In this document: in pieces, positions 38,428-47,565 of the stretch
Layout of the letters: every line of letters begins with the position of its first letter
Position numbering within the stretch: the stretch's first letter is position 1
Source of the DNA: a virus
IMG/VR virus record: IMGVR_UViG_3300005613_004910
Span: 1 to 50,616 of that record
DNA: 50,616 nucleotides
Direction: 5' to 3' (one strand)
Translations under genes and position numbers: made by a program
Notes under the pieces: model-generated
Told to the model about the DNA's origin: nothing
What the model saw: only the letters and a program-made list of their open reading frames with translations
Databases searched by the model: none

Positions 38428-41400
38428 ATGAGTTTTTGCCATCTACATGTTCATACGGAATACAGCCAGCTGGACGGTTTTGGGAGTACTGAGAAGTATG
38501 CTAAGAAAGCATCAGAGCTCGGGTTTGAATATCTTGCGTGTACAGATCACGGGAATATTGATGCACTCATTAAATTTCAAAAGTCATGTGAAGATTATGG
38601 AATAAAACCAATTCTCGGGTGTGAAGGATATATAATTCCTGATGTTGAGGATATTCAGGAACGTAAAAAACAAAAACCAGACAGGGGTCATATCTGTCTA
38701 TTTGTTAAAAATCAAAAGGGATTCCATAACCTCTGTAATATACTGACATTCGCTAATCTACAAGGTTTTTACTATAAACCAAGAATTACTTTTCAGGTGT
38801 TATTAGACAATATAGAGGGATTAGTTGTCTCGACGGCGTGCGTGCAATCTTTTGTTAATAAATTCAATGGAGAAGGACTTAAGTTTTTTTATAAGCTTCA
38901 CGAAATTTTAAAAGATGATCTCTATTGTGAGATTATGCCTCATAAGATGAAAGCTCAAATCAAAACAAATAAACTAAAGATAAAGCTTGCTCAAAGAGTT
39001 GGTTGTAAGGTTATAGCAACGAACGATTGTCATTATGTTAACAGAGGGGATCATAAAGCGCATGAAGTATTGCTGGCGATTCAGAGAAAAGCTAAATGGG
39101 ATGATCCAAAAAGATGGAAGTTCGGCATAAAAGGGCTTTACCTGAGATCGACAAAAGAGATGATCAAGGAACTCAAAAGAATTGGTTTTTATAAAAAGGA
39201 ATACTTGTCCAATACAATAGAGGTTGCAGAGAAGTGCTCTGATTTCAGAATACCTAAGAGAAAAATAAACCTGCCGAGGGTTAAGGGTGTTTCGGTAGTA
39301 CCAAGAAGGGAACAGCAATTTCTATGGGACCTTTGTGTTAAACGATATAGAGAGATTTTTGGGCACCCAATTAAGAAAGATGATGTTTACTACAAGAGAT
39401 TAACAACAGAATATGATCTCATAACAAAGAAAAAATTTCATAGGTATTTCCTAATTGTCTGGGAATTAGTAAACTGGTGTAGGGAGAATGATATACTCAC
39501 CGGACCAGGGCGGGGATCGTCATCAGGGTCTTTAATTTCATATCTTCTAAACATTACTACAGTAGATCCAATAAAGCACAAACTTATATTTGATAGGTTT
39601 ATCAATAAGGATAGAATTGACTATCCAGATATTGATATTGATTTTGAAAAAACCCAAAGACATCTTGTTAGAGAGCATCTTGAGGGCACATATGGCAGAG
39701 AGAATGTTGCCGGCGTTAGCAGTTTTAATAGAATGAAAGCAAGAGCAGTGGTAAAAAATGTTGGCAGAGTTTTTGATATTCATCACAGCGAAGTCAATGA
39801 ATTTACAAAATATATTGAGGACAATAAAGAAGGGACTGGAATAAAAGATGCTATTAACACATGGGGGAAGTGTAGTGAATTTGCAGAGAAATATCCAAAA
39901 GTTATTAAATATTCAAAAGCACTTGAGGGCACTGTCTACGGCTATTGTGTTGCTGGAGATACAAGAGTTCTTCTCGAGCCATTCAAAGATGGGTATGGAA
40001 AGGTAAGGCCAGCAAAAGTTAAAAATTTATTTAGGAGAAATTTTATAGGTAAAATCAGATCATACAATTTCAAAACAAATAAACTATATTTTGATGATGT
40101 AGTAAAGATAAGCTATAGTGGCAAAAGATTAATATTTGAAATCCAAGTAGGAACAAAGAAACTTAAACTAACAAAAAATCATAGAGTACTAACTCAACGT
40201 GGATGGGTTGAGGTTGGAAATCTAAATATTAAAACAGACAAAATTGCCATAAACGGAACGTCAGGTTCATTTAAAAAGGGGAATATACCATGGAATAAAG
40301 GAACAATAGGTCTGCAAACTGCCTGGAATAAGGGACTTACAAAAGGTGATCATCCATCAATAAGAAAGTCATCTTTAAGATTTATAAAAAATAATCCTGG
40401 GGAAAAATTAATAAATAGAATAAAAACAGCTAAACGACATAAAATTCATGGAAGGCAAACAAAATACTATAAGAATTTACTAAATAAATTCCCTATTTGT
40501 CAGAAGTGTGAGAAAAGAAAAAGTACAGATAGACATCACATCGATGGCGATAGGTACAATGGGGGTAGAAGTAATTTACAAGCACTATGTCAAATATGTC
40601 ATAGACAAGAACATTATCTAAAAGGTGCAAAACTTCTTAAAAACCAAACTATCTATTTCTTCAAATTAAGGTCTGTTAAATACGTAGGGATAGAAGACAC
40701 CTATGATATAGAAATGAAAAGCTCAAACCAAAATTTTATTGCAAATAGAATGGTCGTACACAATTCGCAGCACGCAGCAGCCCTCGTACTCTCAAAGGAA
40801 AAGATAGGCCAAAGCGGTAGATGCAACCTAATAAGGCGTGAAGATACGCTTTTAGTGAACTGGGAAAAAGACGATGCTGAATACGTTGGTCTTATGAAAA
40901 TAGATGCGTTGGGATTAGAACTTTTGTCTGTTTTGTCAGAAGCAAAAAGACTCATAAAGGAAAATCAAAACAAAAAAATTATTTTCGAGGAAATCAATTT
41001 AGAAGATAAATCAGTACTAAAGGAAATAAATGATGGCAATACGGTTGGCCTATTCCAACTTAGCACATATGCTACTACGAATCTTATTAAAGATATGGGT
41101 GTTCAAAATTTTAATCATATCTGTGATGCCGTAGCCTTAGTACGTCCAGGACCTTTACATTCAGGAATGGCAGAAAATTATATAAGAAGAAAACATGGGA
41201 GAAAATGGGAACCCCATCACAAAATATATGAAGGGATAACAAAAGATACCCAGGGAATATTGGTTTATCAAGAGCAGATAATGGAAGTAATTTACAAGGT
41301 AGGGGGATTGCATTATAGCGAGGCAGATAAAATAAGGAAAATTATTGGCAAGAAAAGATCAGTTGAGGAGTTTGAGCCATATAAAAAAAAATTTATAAAT

Positions 41401-43077
41401 GGATGTAGGAAAACTAAAATATTTAATGAACAAGAAGCGGAAGAATTTTGGGAAGTACTTAAAGAACATGCAATGTACAGTTTTAATAGGTGTCTAACTG
41501 GAGATACTATTGTTCAAAAGGGAGCATCCAATATTACAATTGAAGATGTTTATAATATTTGGGGGCCGACGAGTTTTTCCATAATGCAAATGGGTGAAAA
41601 TGGTAGGTGTAGATTTGCAAGAATAAAAAACATAGTGTTTAATGGTCTAAAGCCAGTATATGAAGTAAAAACATTGGAAGGCCATTGTCTAAAAGCAACA
41701 TATAATCATAGACTATTCACCAGGAGTGGATATAAAAGAGTAGGAGACTTGACAATAAAAGACCACTTAGGAATAATGGTAGAAACAGTTTATCTTGATC
41801 GAATAAAATCAATAGAATACGTTGGGGTAGAAAAGGTATATGATATTGAGATGGACAAGAATCACAATTTTATTGCTAATGGGATAGTAAGCCATAATAG
41901 CCACAGCGTTGCTTATGCGACATTAGCATACTACTGCGCTTGGTTAAAGAAATATTATCCGACAGAATTTTTATGTGCTTCTTTGACTCACAGTTCTAAA
42001 AAGAACAAACCACAATTGGTTAATGAAGCAAGAAGATTAGGTTTGAAAGTAATCTTGCCAAAGGTTAACAAAAGCGATCCCATAAAATGGATTGCAAAGA
42101 AGAATAAGCTGTATGTGCCGTTTATAGAAATAAAGGGAGTTGGGGAGGTTAAAGCATTAGAAGCAGCAGTGTTAGGTGAGCCAGGGATAAGAAAAATCTT
42201 TTCTCCAAAAAATAAAAAGGACGAGATAACTCAACACAAAGGCGCATTAGGAATGCTGCTTAAAGGTATTGGGGCATACGATAAAGATGAAAATTTTAAT
42301 CTTCCTGAAGACAAAAACAATTTATTTGATTTCAGAGTTTTTAGTGAGCCTAACGAAGAATACAAAAATTTATATAGAGTGTTCGAGATCGCCGGAATAA
42401 GACTGAGGGACGACCTTGTAAATTTAGCGTTAACAGGCTCTCACAGGCTGCTCAAGGGCCTAAAAAATAAAAAGGGGGTAGTTGGTAGGGTTAGTTTTGA
42501 AGGCCATAAAAATCTCAGTGAGTGTAAGTTATGTGATTTAAGATATGAGTGTAGCCTTCCAGTCCCACCAAGTGCTGGTATGTGGAATATTGCTATTGTA
42601 GGTGAGGCCCCAGGACCTCAGGAAGATAAATATGGAATAGGGTTCTATGATAAAGCGCCAGCAGGGAGGCTACTTTGGAAGTCGTTAGGTAAAAAGTATC
42701 CAAGAAAGCTATTTCACATAACTAATATTTGCCGTTGCTTCCCCAAAGAAAGCCGTAAGCCAAACAAAGAACAAATAAAGATATGTGGCAATAAATATTT
42801 AAAAAAAGAGCTAACAGAAATTAAACCAATAGTTACCATTGCATTCGGCAATACAGCGAGATATTTCTTTACTGGTGAGTCTTCTGGAATACTGCAAAAT
42901 AGCGGGAAGATTGAGTGGAGTGAAGAATACTCAATGTGGATAGTATGGTGTGTTCATCCTGCGGCAACCCTTCATAACCCCGACAATCTCCCTTATTATA
43001 AAGAGGGGATTAAACAATTTAAGAAATTGCTACGCACCTTGGCACCTATTGTCAGGGTTAAAAAGAGGTATAATTAG
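38428..43077 (+). CDS. dnaE: DNA polymerase III alpha (DnaE) with two inteins and a C-terminal UDG domain
   Basis: A 1549-residue precursor. It begins with a PHP domain (FCHLHVHTEYSQLDGF, CTDHGNIDAL). The C-family polymerase palm has GPGRGSSSGSL near residue 360 and the catalytic PDIDIDFE near residue 400. Inteins occupy residues 507-779 and 1022-1157. After their removal about 1140 residues remain. The C-terminal ~170 residues are a family 4 uracil-DNA glycosylase: CKLCDLRYEC cluster ligands, motif GEAPGPQEDKYG, NICRCFP and CVHPAAT. DnaE copies the genome; the glycosylase could remove or sense uracil at the fork. AAAAAGGAAA precedes the ATG. The beta-clamp-binding tail usual in bacteria was not seen. 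Confidence 0.9.
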   Translation: MSFCHLHVHTEYSQLDGFGSTEKYAKKASELGFEYLACTDHGNIDALIKFQKSCEDYGIKPILGCEGYIIPDVEDIQERKKQKPDRGHICLFVKNQKGFHNLCNILTFANLQGFYYKPRITFQVLLDNIEGLVVSTACVQSFVNKFNGEGLKFFYKLHEILKDDLYCEIMPHKMKAQIKTNKLKIKLAQRVGCKVIATNDCHYVNRGDHKAHEVLLAIQRKAKWDDPKRWKFGIKGLYLRSTKEMIKELKRIGFYKKEYLSNTIEVAEKCSDFRIPKRKINLPRVKGVSVVPRREQQFLWDLCVKRYREIFGHPIKKDDVYYKRLTTEYDLITKKKFHRYFLIVWELVNWCRENDILTGPGRGSSSGSLISYLLNITTVDPIKHKLIFDRFINKDRIDYPDIDIDFEKTQRHLVREHLEGTYGRENVAGVSSFNRMKARAVVKNVGRVFDIHHSEVNEFTKYIEDNKEGTGIKDAINTWGKCSEFAEKYPKVIKYSKALEGTVYGYCVAGDTRVLLEPFKDGYGKVRPAKVKNLFRRNFIGKIRSYNFKTNKLYFDDVVKISYSGKRLIFEIQVGTKKLKLTKNHRVLTQRGWVEVGNLNIKTDKIAINGTSGSFKKGNIPWNKGTIGLQTAWNKGLTKGDHPSIRKSSLRFIKNNPGEKLINRIKTAKRHKIHGRQTKYYKNLLNKFPICQKCEKRKSTDRHHIDGDRYNGGRSNLQALCQICHRQEHYLKGAKLLKNQTIYFFKLRSVKYVGIEDTYDIEMKSSNQNFIANRMVVHNSQHAAALVLSKEKIGQSGRCNLIRREDTLLVNWEKDDAEYVGLMKIDALGLELLSVLSEAKRLIKENQNKKIIFEEINLEDKSVLKEINDGNTVGLFQLSTYATTNLIKDMGVQNFNHICDAVALVRPGPLHSGMAENYIRRKHGRKWEPHHKIYEGITKDTQGILVYQEQIMEVIYKVGGLHYSEADKIRKIIGKKRSVEEFEPYKKKFINGCRKTKIFNEQEAEEFWEVLKEHAMYSFNRCLTGDTIVQKGASNITIEDVYNIWGPTSFSIMQMGENGRCRFARIKNIVFNGLKPVYEVKTLEGHCLKATYNHRLFTRSGYKRVGDLTIKDHLGIMVETVYLDRIKSIEYVGVEKVYDIEMDKNHNFIANGIVSHNSHSVAYATLAYYCAWLKKYYPTEFLCASLTHSSKKNKPQLVNEARRLGLKVILPKVNKSDPIKWIAKKNKLYVPFIEIKGVGEVKALEAAVLGEPGIRKIFSPKNKKDEITQHKGALGMLLKGIGAYDKDENFNLPEDKNNLFDFRVFSEPNEEYKNLYRVFEIAGIRLRDDLVNLALTGSHRLLKGLKNKKGVVGRVSFEGHKNLSECKLCDLRYECSLPVPPSAGMWNIAIVGEAPGPQEDKYGIGFYDKAPAGRLLWKSLGKKYPRKLFHITNICRCFPKESRKPNKEQIKICGNKYLKKELTEIKPIVTIAFGNTARYFFTGESSGILQNSGKIEWSEEYSMWIVWCVHPAATLHNPDNLPYYKEGIKQFKKLLRTLAPIVRVKKRYN
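39946..40764 (+). mobile_element. DnaE intein 1 with HNH endonuclease
   Basis: A 273-residue intein from Cys1 (CVAGDTRVLLEPF, block A) to VVHN, with Ser as the +1 residue. Block B is LKLTKNHRVLTQRGW, and the C-terminal block F is YVGIEDTYDIEM. The middle contains repeats (GNIPWNKG, TAWNKG) and an HNH nuclease (CQKCEKRKSTDRHHIDGD ... NLQALCQICHRQEH). It interrupts DnaE just before SQHAAALVLS. Confidence 0.92.
41491..41898 (+). mobile_element. DnaE intein 2, mini-intein
   Basis: A 136-residue intein from Cys1 (CLTGDTIV) to VSHN, +1 Ser. Block B is LKATYNHRLFTRSGY, block F is YVGVEKVYDIEM. No endonuclease domain remains. It splits the conserved YSFNR/SHSVAYA site of the polymerase, a known hot spot for DnaE inteins. 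Confidence 0.92.
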
Positions 43078-43159
43078 ATTAGGGAAAAGGTTTCAGAAAC
43101 ATAGGGAAAAGGTTTCAGAAACAAATGTTGAAAACAAATAAATATGGAAGAATTTAAGT

Positions 43160-43639
43160 ATGCCGTTAAAAGAACTCAAAATAAATATCCATAAGCTTGA
43201 TGAGGAAATTATACGCCAACCTCAGTTGTATTATACATTTGCAATTAGGGTGGAGAATGCAGTTTCTGAGAAAAAAATTGTTGAGAATGAGCTTGAAGTT
43301 TTAAAAAATAGACTTGAGAAGAAAGTAAGAAAGAACCCTAAGAAATATGGTATTGATGGGAAACCGACAGAGGGGGCGATCAAATCAGTTATAAATAATA
43401 ATAAAAAGATAAGACAAAAAACTGTAGATGTAATAAATCTATCAAGCAATGAGAGGATGGCTCAAAAGGTTGAGAATGCTCTAAAACAAAAGCAAAGAAT
43501 GTTGGAAGCACTTGTAAAGTTGAAAACTGATCTTTGGTATTCAGATGTGAAGACGACCCATAATTATCAAGAAGGAAAGAGAAAAGGATTTAAGAATGAA
43601 GTTGTTAAATCTCTCGGGAAGATAAAGAGACGGCGATGA
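43160..43639 (+). CDS. Coiled-coil phage protein with KIKRR tail
   Basis: A 159-residue, highly helical protein (AVSEKKIVENELEVLKNRLEKKVRK ... MAQKVENALKQKQRMLEALVKL) with a strong coiled-coil signature. Similar small coiled-coil proteins lie next to SSB and recombinase genes in other phages, but no biochemical role is known to me. It ends GKIKRRR; the purine-rich codons also serve as ribosome-binding site for the next gene, which starts by ATGA overlap. GGAAG precedes its own ATG. Confidence 0.6.
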   Translation: MPLKELKINIHKLDEEIIRQPQLYYTFAIRVENAVSEKKIVENELEVLKNRLEKKVRKNPKKYGIDGKPTEGAIKSVINNNKKIRQKTVDVINLSSNERMAQKVENALKQKQRMLEALVKLKTDLWYSDVKTTHNYQEGKRKGFKNEVVKSLGKIKRRR

Positions 43640-43824
43640 ATCATCTATTCAATATAGTATCTATAATATCAAAGACAATATTTATTATTGGTGCAATACT
43701 AATAGGCTTAGTTTTGGTGTATGTGACCTTTAGATTAATTGGTTTGGCAGTTGCAAAGTCGTGGAGACAGGCAAATGAATCAAATATAATAGAAGGAGAA
43801 GAAAATGGCAAAAAAGAAAGGTAA
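43636..43824 (+). CDS. Small membrane protein
   Basis: A 62-residue protein with one transmembrane helix (IIGAILIGLVLVYVTFRLIG, about residues 17-36) and a charged C-terminus, overlapping the start of the SSB gene by 20 nt. Coupled to the gene upstream by ATGA. Function unknown. Confidence 0.55.
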   Translation: MNHLFNIVSIISKTIFIIGAILIGLVLVYVTFRLIGLAVAKSWRQANESNIIEGEENGKKER

Positions 43825-44995
43825 AGGCAAGGGTAAGGGCGCATTGTCAAGAAACAGGGCAAGAAGATCTTTCAAAAGCAAAGACCTTGAGAAAAGAATC
43901 CAGAGAAGTAGTGAGCGTTCCAAAGGTGGCAAAAACGTATTTAAATCAGACCTCGATATTCCTGTCTGGAGATCTGGGGATGGGGAACATATAATTGATA
44001 TTATCCCCTATTTTGCTGGTAGTAAAGATCCCAATGAGGAAAAAGGAGGGCCGACCTATACTTTTGAATATATGGTGCATACCAGGGTGGGACCATCGAA
44101 TCTTATGATTATCTGCCCGTTGGAAATGTATGGCAAGCCTTGTCCAATATGTGAGCATAGGCAATCCCTTATTGAAAAAGATAAGAAGGGTAAAAATAAA
44201 AATGAATGGGTAAAGTTATTCCCAAGAAAGAGAAATCTTTATAACGTAGTCTCATACGATAAAAAAGAAAAGGGGAAGGGTGTTCAGGTGTGGGACGTGA
44301 GCTGGCATTACTTTGAGAAATTCTTAAGCAAAATAGCTAAAGAAAGAAACAGAAAGACTGGACACGAAACCACAATCCCGTTTCCTCATCCAGAGAAAGG
44401 GAGATCAATAAGGTTTGAAGTAGAACCGGCAAAGAGTGTAGATGACTATCCGGAATATCTTGGGCACAAGCTTGAGAAGAGAGGTTATAAAATTGATGAT
44501 GAGATCCTGGATTCAGTGTTTACGCTTGATGAGATTGTTTCGTTGCCATCGTATGATGAGATTAGTGATGCCTATTGGGCAGCGACAAAAGATGTGAAAA
44601 CATCAAAAGGTAGTGATGAAGATGAAATTGATAAAGAAGAAATATCAGATCTTATTGATGAGTTAGAAGATATAGATGATTTTGAGGATTTGAAAGAATT
44701 TATTGATGAAAATGATATTGAAGTAAAAATCAAGAGGAAAGATGATTTTGATGATGCAAAAGAAAAGGTTGAAGATTATCTCAATGATCTCAAAGACGAG
44801 GAAGATGAACCTGAAGAAGAGGATGAAGAAGAAGGTGAGAATGAATATACTTTTGATGAAATAATGGATATGAAGAAAAAGGCATTAAAAAATCTTATTA
44901 AGGAAGAAGACCTTGATGTAGATCCAGATGATGCCGATGATATTGATGAACTTAGAGAAATGGTAGCTGAGGAGCTTGGTATTGATAGCGAATAG
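43805..44995 (+). CDS. gp32-like single-stranded DNA-binding protein
   Basis: A 396-residue protein resembling the T4 gp32 SSB family. The N-terminus is basic (MAKKKGKGKGKGALSRNRAR). The OB-fold core includes a zinc-site-like CPICEHR, then LFPRKRNLYNVVSYD and VQVWDVSWHYFEKFL, in the order of gp32-type SSBs. The last ~130 residues are very acidic (DEEDEPEEEDEEEG), as expected of SSB tails that bind partners and regulate DNA access. AGAAGGAG precedes the ATG. It lies next to the recombinase and polymerase, its expected partners. Confidence 0.78.
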   Translation: MAKKKGKGKGKGALSRNRARRSFKSKDLEKRIQRSSERSKGGKNVFKSDLDIPVWRSGDGEHIIDIIPYFAGSKDPNEEKGGPTYTFEYMVHTRVGPSNLMIICPLEMYGKPCPICEHRQSLIEKDKKGKNKNEWVKLFPRKRNLYNVVSYDKKEKGKGVQVWDVSWHYFEKFLSKIAKERNRKTGHETTIPFPHPEKGRSIRFEVEPAKSVDDYPEYLGHKLEKRGYKIDDEILDSVFTLDEIVSLPSYDEISDAYWAATKDVKTSKGSDEDEIDKEEISDLIDELEDIDDFEDLKEFIDENDIEVKIKRKDDFDDAKEKVEDYLNDLKDEEDEPEEEDEEEGENEYTFDEIMDMKKKALKNLIKEEDLDVDPDDADDIDELREMVAEELGIDSE

Positions 44996-45074
44996 CATAA
45001 AGTTGAGTGAAGATTATACTTATAAAGTTGGGTAGATATTGGTTGTCATACTAATAATTGAGGTTGCGTAAAAT

Positions 45075-47561
45075 ATGAGAAAAATAAAAAGGAGAAAAAA
45101 TAAAACAAGACGAGTTATCAAAAGGCGATATCAGAGTCAATCCTTTACAAAGGAGTTTATAAGTAGTAACAAGAAGGGTAAAGATATAAGGGTTGAATTT
45201 CTAAGCTCTGGATGTATTACTGCGAATCTTGCCCTATCTGGAAAGGGAAGAGATGGGGGTTGGGCAAGGGGAAGAGTTAGTAATATTGTTGGGGATGGTT
45301 CGAGTGGTAAATGTGTTAAAAACTGTTATATTCTATCAGAAAATGGAATGGTTAGATTAGATGACCTTGGCAAAACACGACCAGTAGGCATTTCTGAGTT
45401 CAATCAAAATTTGTCAAATAATAGAAAATCGGTTGAGAATGCATCTCATTTTTATAAAGAAAGGGTCAAATATACATATAAAATTAAAACAAGGCATGGA
45501 TATAATGTTGAGGGGACGGCAAATCATCCAATTGCAGTTTGGGGCTCAAATTGTAAAATAGAAATGAAAAAGTTAAAAGATGTTAAAGAGGGAGATATAT
45601 CCATAATAATAAGAGGATCTTCATTTTTCCCAACAACAGATCAGCATATATCATTTTCTTTTGAGAAAAAGAAGAATGACTATAGCAGTGTTATTCCTGC
45701 AATACCAAATAAAATCGATAAAGATTTTGCTATGCTGTTAGGGTATATAACAGCGGGTGGTAATTTAGGCAAAGGGTGTATTCATTTAAGCAAGAGCAAA
45801 AAATGGTTTAAGGATGATATTGATAATATCAGAAGAAAATGGGGGATATACTTCAGTCAATCGCAAAGTGGTATATCTAATGTATATCTATGTAAGTTGA
45901 TAAAAGAGTTATTTAATAATCCAAAAAAATTCAGAGCAAAAAATAAATTTGTTCCAGATTGTATTCTTAAGTCTACAGAGACTATTCAAAGAGAATTTTT
46001 AAGGGCGTTGATAGATTGTGATTCCTATTTTGGTTCATTGAAAGATACCAGAATGCCAAGAGCAATAAATTACTATACTGCATCTGTCAAATTAGCAAAT
46101 CAAGTACAACTAATGCTTTTAAATTTTGGGATAATAACCAGTTGTAAAACAAGCTATGGTGCATATATAGGGGATGTTTTTTATGACAAAAATTATTATT
46201 CTGTATCTATAAATGGGGCTGATGTTTCTACTTATTTGAGAAAGATAGGCAGTAAAAGATTTACAGGGGTATTAAGAAAATGCCATCGCAAATCTCAATA
46301 CGATTCCATCCCGTATTTAAAAGAAAAAATGTGTAGGGATATAGAGTTATTAAGAAGGAAAGTAGGGTGGTGTCGAAATGGGAAAATAAAAAAATATCCG
46401 AATAGAAGATTTCCCAGATTTTTACTTAATGATACAGACCAAATAACTTATGAAAGGCTAAATCTGTTTGTTGATAAATTTAATGAGTTTAAAAATGATA
46501 TTGATTTGTCAATCTATAAAAATATTTTATTCCATAAATATCATTTTGACCCTATCGTAGAACATAAAAAAAGAAATCGTCCAACATTTGTATATGATGT
46601 TCATATTCCTAATTCTCATTTATTTTGGGGCAATGGGTTCTTAAATCATAATACACTTTTGGCACTTGAGTTTTGCTTCTGGTGTTATAAAAACATTAGG
46701 AGAATCAAATCAAAAATCTTTCCAAAAGTGAAAAAGCTAATCATTGTTTATAACAATGTTGAGGGGGTGATGGATTTTCCTTTAGAAAAGATGTATGGAA
46801 AAGATTTTGTAGAATTTGTTGAGTGGAGCAATACAAAAGACATAGAAAAATTCGGGCGTCATTATACAAAAAAGTTAAACTCACTTAAAAAGGGTGATGC
46901 ATTAGTATATGTTGTTGATACCTGGGATGCATTAGGCTCATTTGTGGGGACAGAGAATTTTGAGAAGAGTGTTGAAGGGGATGAAGAACTTGCCAAAGGG
47001 TATCATTTAGAAGCACAGAAATATGCTAATTTATTTTTCAAAATGATCTGTGGCAAGATGGATCAAAACAAAAAAGATGCAACACTTCTTTTAATCTCCC
47101 AAGTAAAAACAAAAATAGGTATTACGTTTGGCAAAAAAATATATCGTGGTGGTGGAAAAGCACTTGATTTTTTTACTCATCAAGTAGCTTGGATAAGGGA
47201 GTTAGAACGCCTCGCAAAAACAATCAAGAAAGAAAAAAGAACGTACGGAATAAGAAGTGAAATAAAGATTGAGAGAAGTAAAGTTGCTAAACCATATAGA
47301 GATAGTGTTTTTACTATCCTTTATGATTATGGACTTGATGACCTTTCGTCCCAGGTGGAATTCCTTTGGGGAAATAAAAAAGGAAAAATAAAAGGGGAAA
47401 TTGTTTTCAATGGAAAAAGATTCAAAACAAAATCAACTTTTATAAAATATATTGAGAAGAATAATTTGGAGGATAGTCTTGCTGAAAAAACCGAAAAAAG
47501 ATGGCAAGAAATTGAATCAAATTTTGAAAAGGAAGTTAATAAAAGGAAAAAGAGATATTAG
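45075..47561 (+). CDS. RecA/UvsX-type recombinase with intein and N-terminal KIKRR tag
   Basis: An 828-residue precursor that becomes about 381 residues after splicing. The N-terminus, MRKIKRRKNKTRRVIKRRYQ, carries two KRR units. The Walker A motif is built by joining GDGSSGK to TLLAL across the intein (residues 80-526). Walker B is ALVYVVDTWDAL, and LLLISQVKTKIG marks the region before loop 2. A C-terminal helical extension ends in KRKKRY. It would catalyse strand exchange for recombination-dependent replication together with the SSB. The ribosome-binding site is weak (GAGG), so translation may be limited. Confidence 0.85.
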   Translation: MRKIKRRKNKTRRVIKRRYQSQSFTKEFISSNKKGKDIRVEFLSSGCITANLALSGKGRDGGWARGRVSNIVGDGSSGKCVKNCYILSENGMVRLDDLGKTRPVGISEFNQNLSNNRKSVENASHFYKERVKYTYKIKTRHGYNVEGTANHPIAVWGSNCKIEMKKLKDVKEGDISIIIRGSSFFPTTDQHISFSFEKKKNDYSSVIPAIPNKIDKDFAMLLGYITAGGNLGKGCIHLSKSKKWFKDDIDNIRRKWGIYFSQSQSGISNVYLCKLIKELFNNPKKFRAKNKFVPDCILKSTETIQREFLRALIDCDSYFGSLKDTRMPRAINYYTASVKLANQVQLMLLNFGIITSCKTSYGAYIGDVFYDKNYYSVSINGADVSTYLRKIGSKRFTGVLRKCHRKSQYDSIPYLKEKMCRDIELLRRKVGWCRNGKIKKYPNRRFPRFLLNDTDQITYERLNLFVDKFNEFKNDIDLSIYKNILFHKYHFDPIVEHKKRNRPTFVYDVHIPNSHLFWGNGFLNHNTLLALEFCFWCYKNIRRIKSKIFPKVKKLIIVYNNVEGVMDFPLEKMYGKDFVEFVEWSNTKDIEKFGRHYTKKLNSLKKGDALVYVVDTWDALGSFVGTENFEKSVEGDEELAKGYHLEAQKYANLFFKMICGKMDQNKKDATLLLISQVKTKIGITFGKKIYRGGGKALDFFTHQVAWIRELERLAKTIKKEKRTYGIRSEIKIERSKVAKPYRDSVFTILYDYGLDDLSSQVEFLWGNKKGKIKGEIVFNGKRFKTKSTFIKYIEKNNLEDSLAEKTEKRWQEIESNFEKEVNKRKKRY
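45312..46652 (+). mobile_element. RecA intein with LAGLIDADG endonuclease
   Basis: A 447-residue intein from Cys1 (CVKNCYILSENGMV) to FLNHN, +1 Thr. Block B is YNVEGTANHPIAV. The two LAGLIDADG-type helices are MLLGYITAGGNL and FLRALIDCDSYFG. It is inserted between the Lys and Thr of the P-loop, a site where only precise removal restores ATP binding. Confidence 0.92.
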
Positions 47562-47565
47562 TAAA

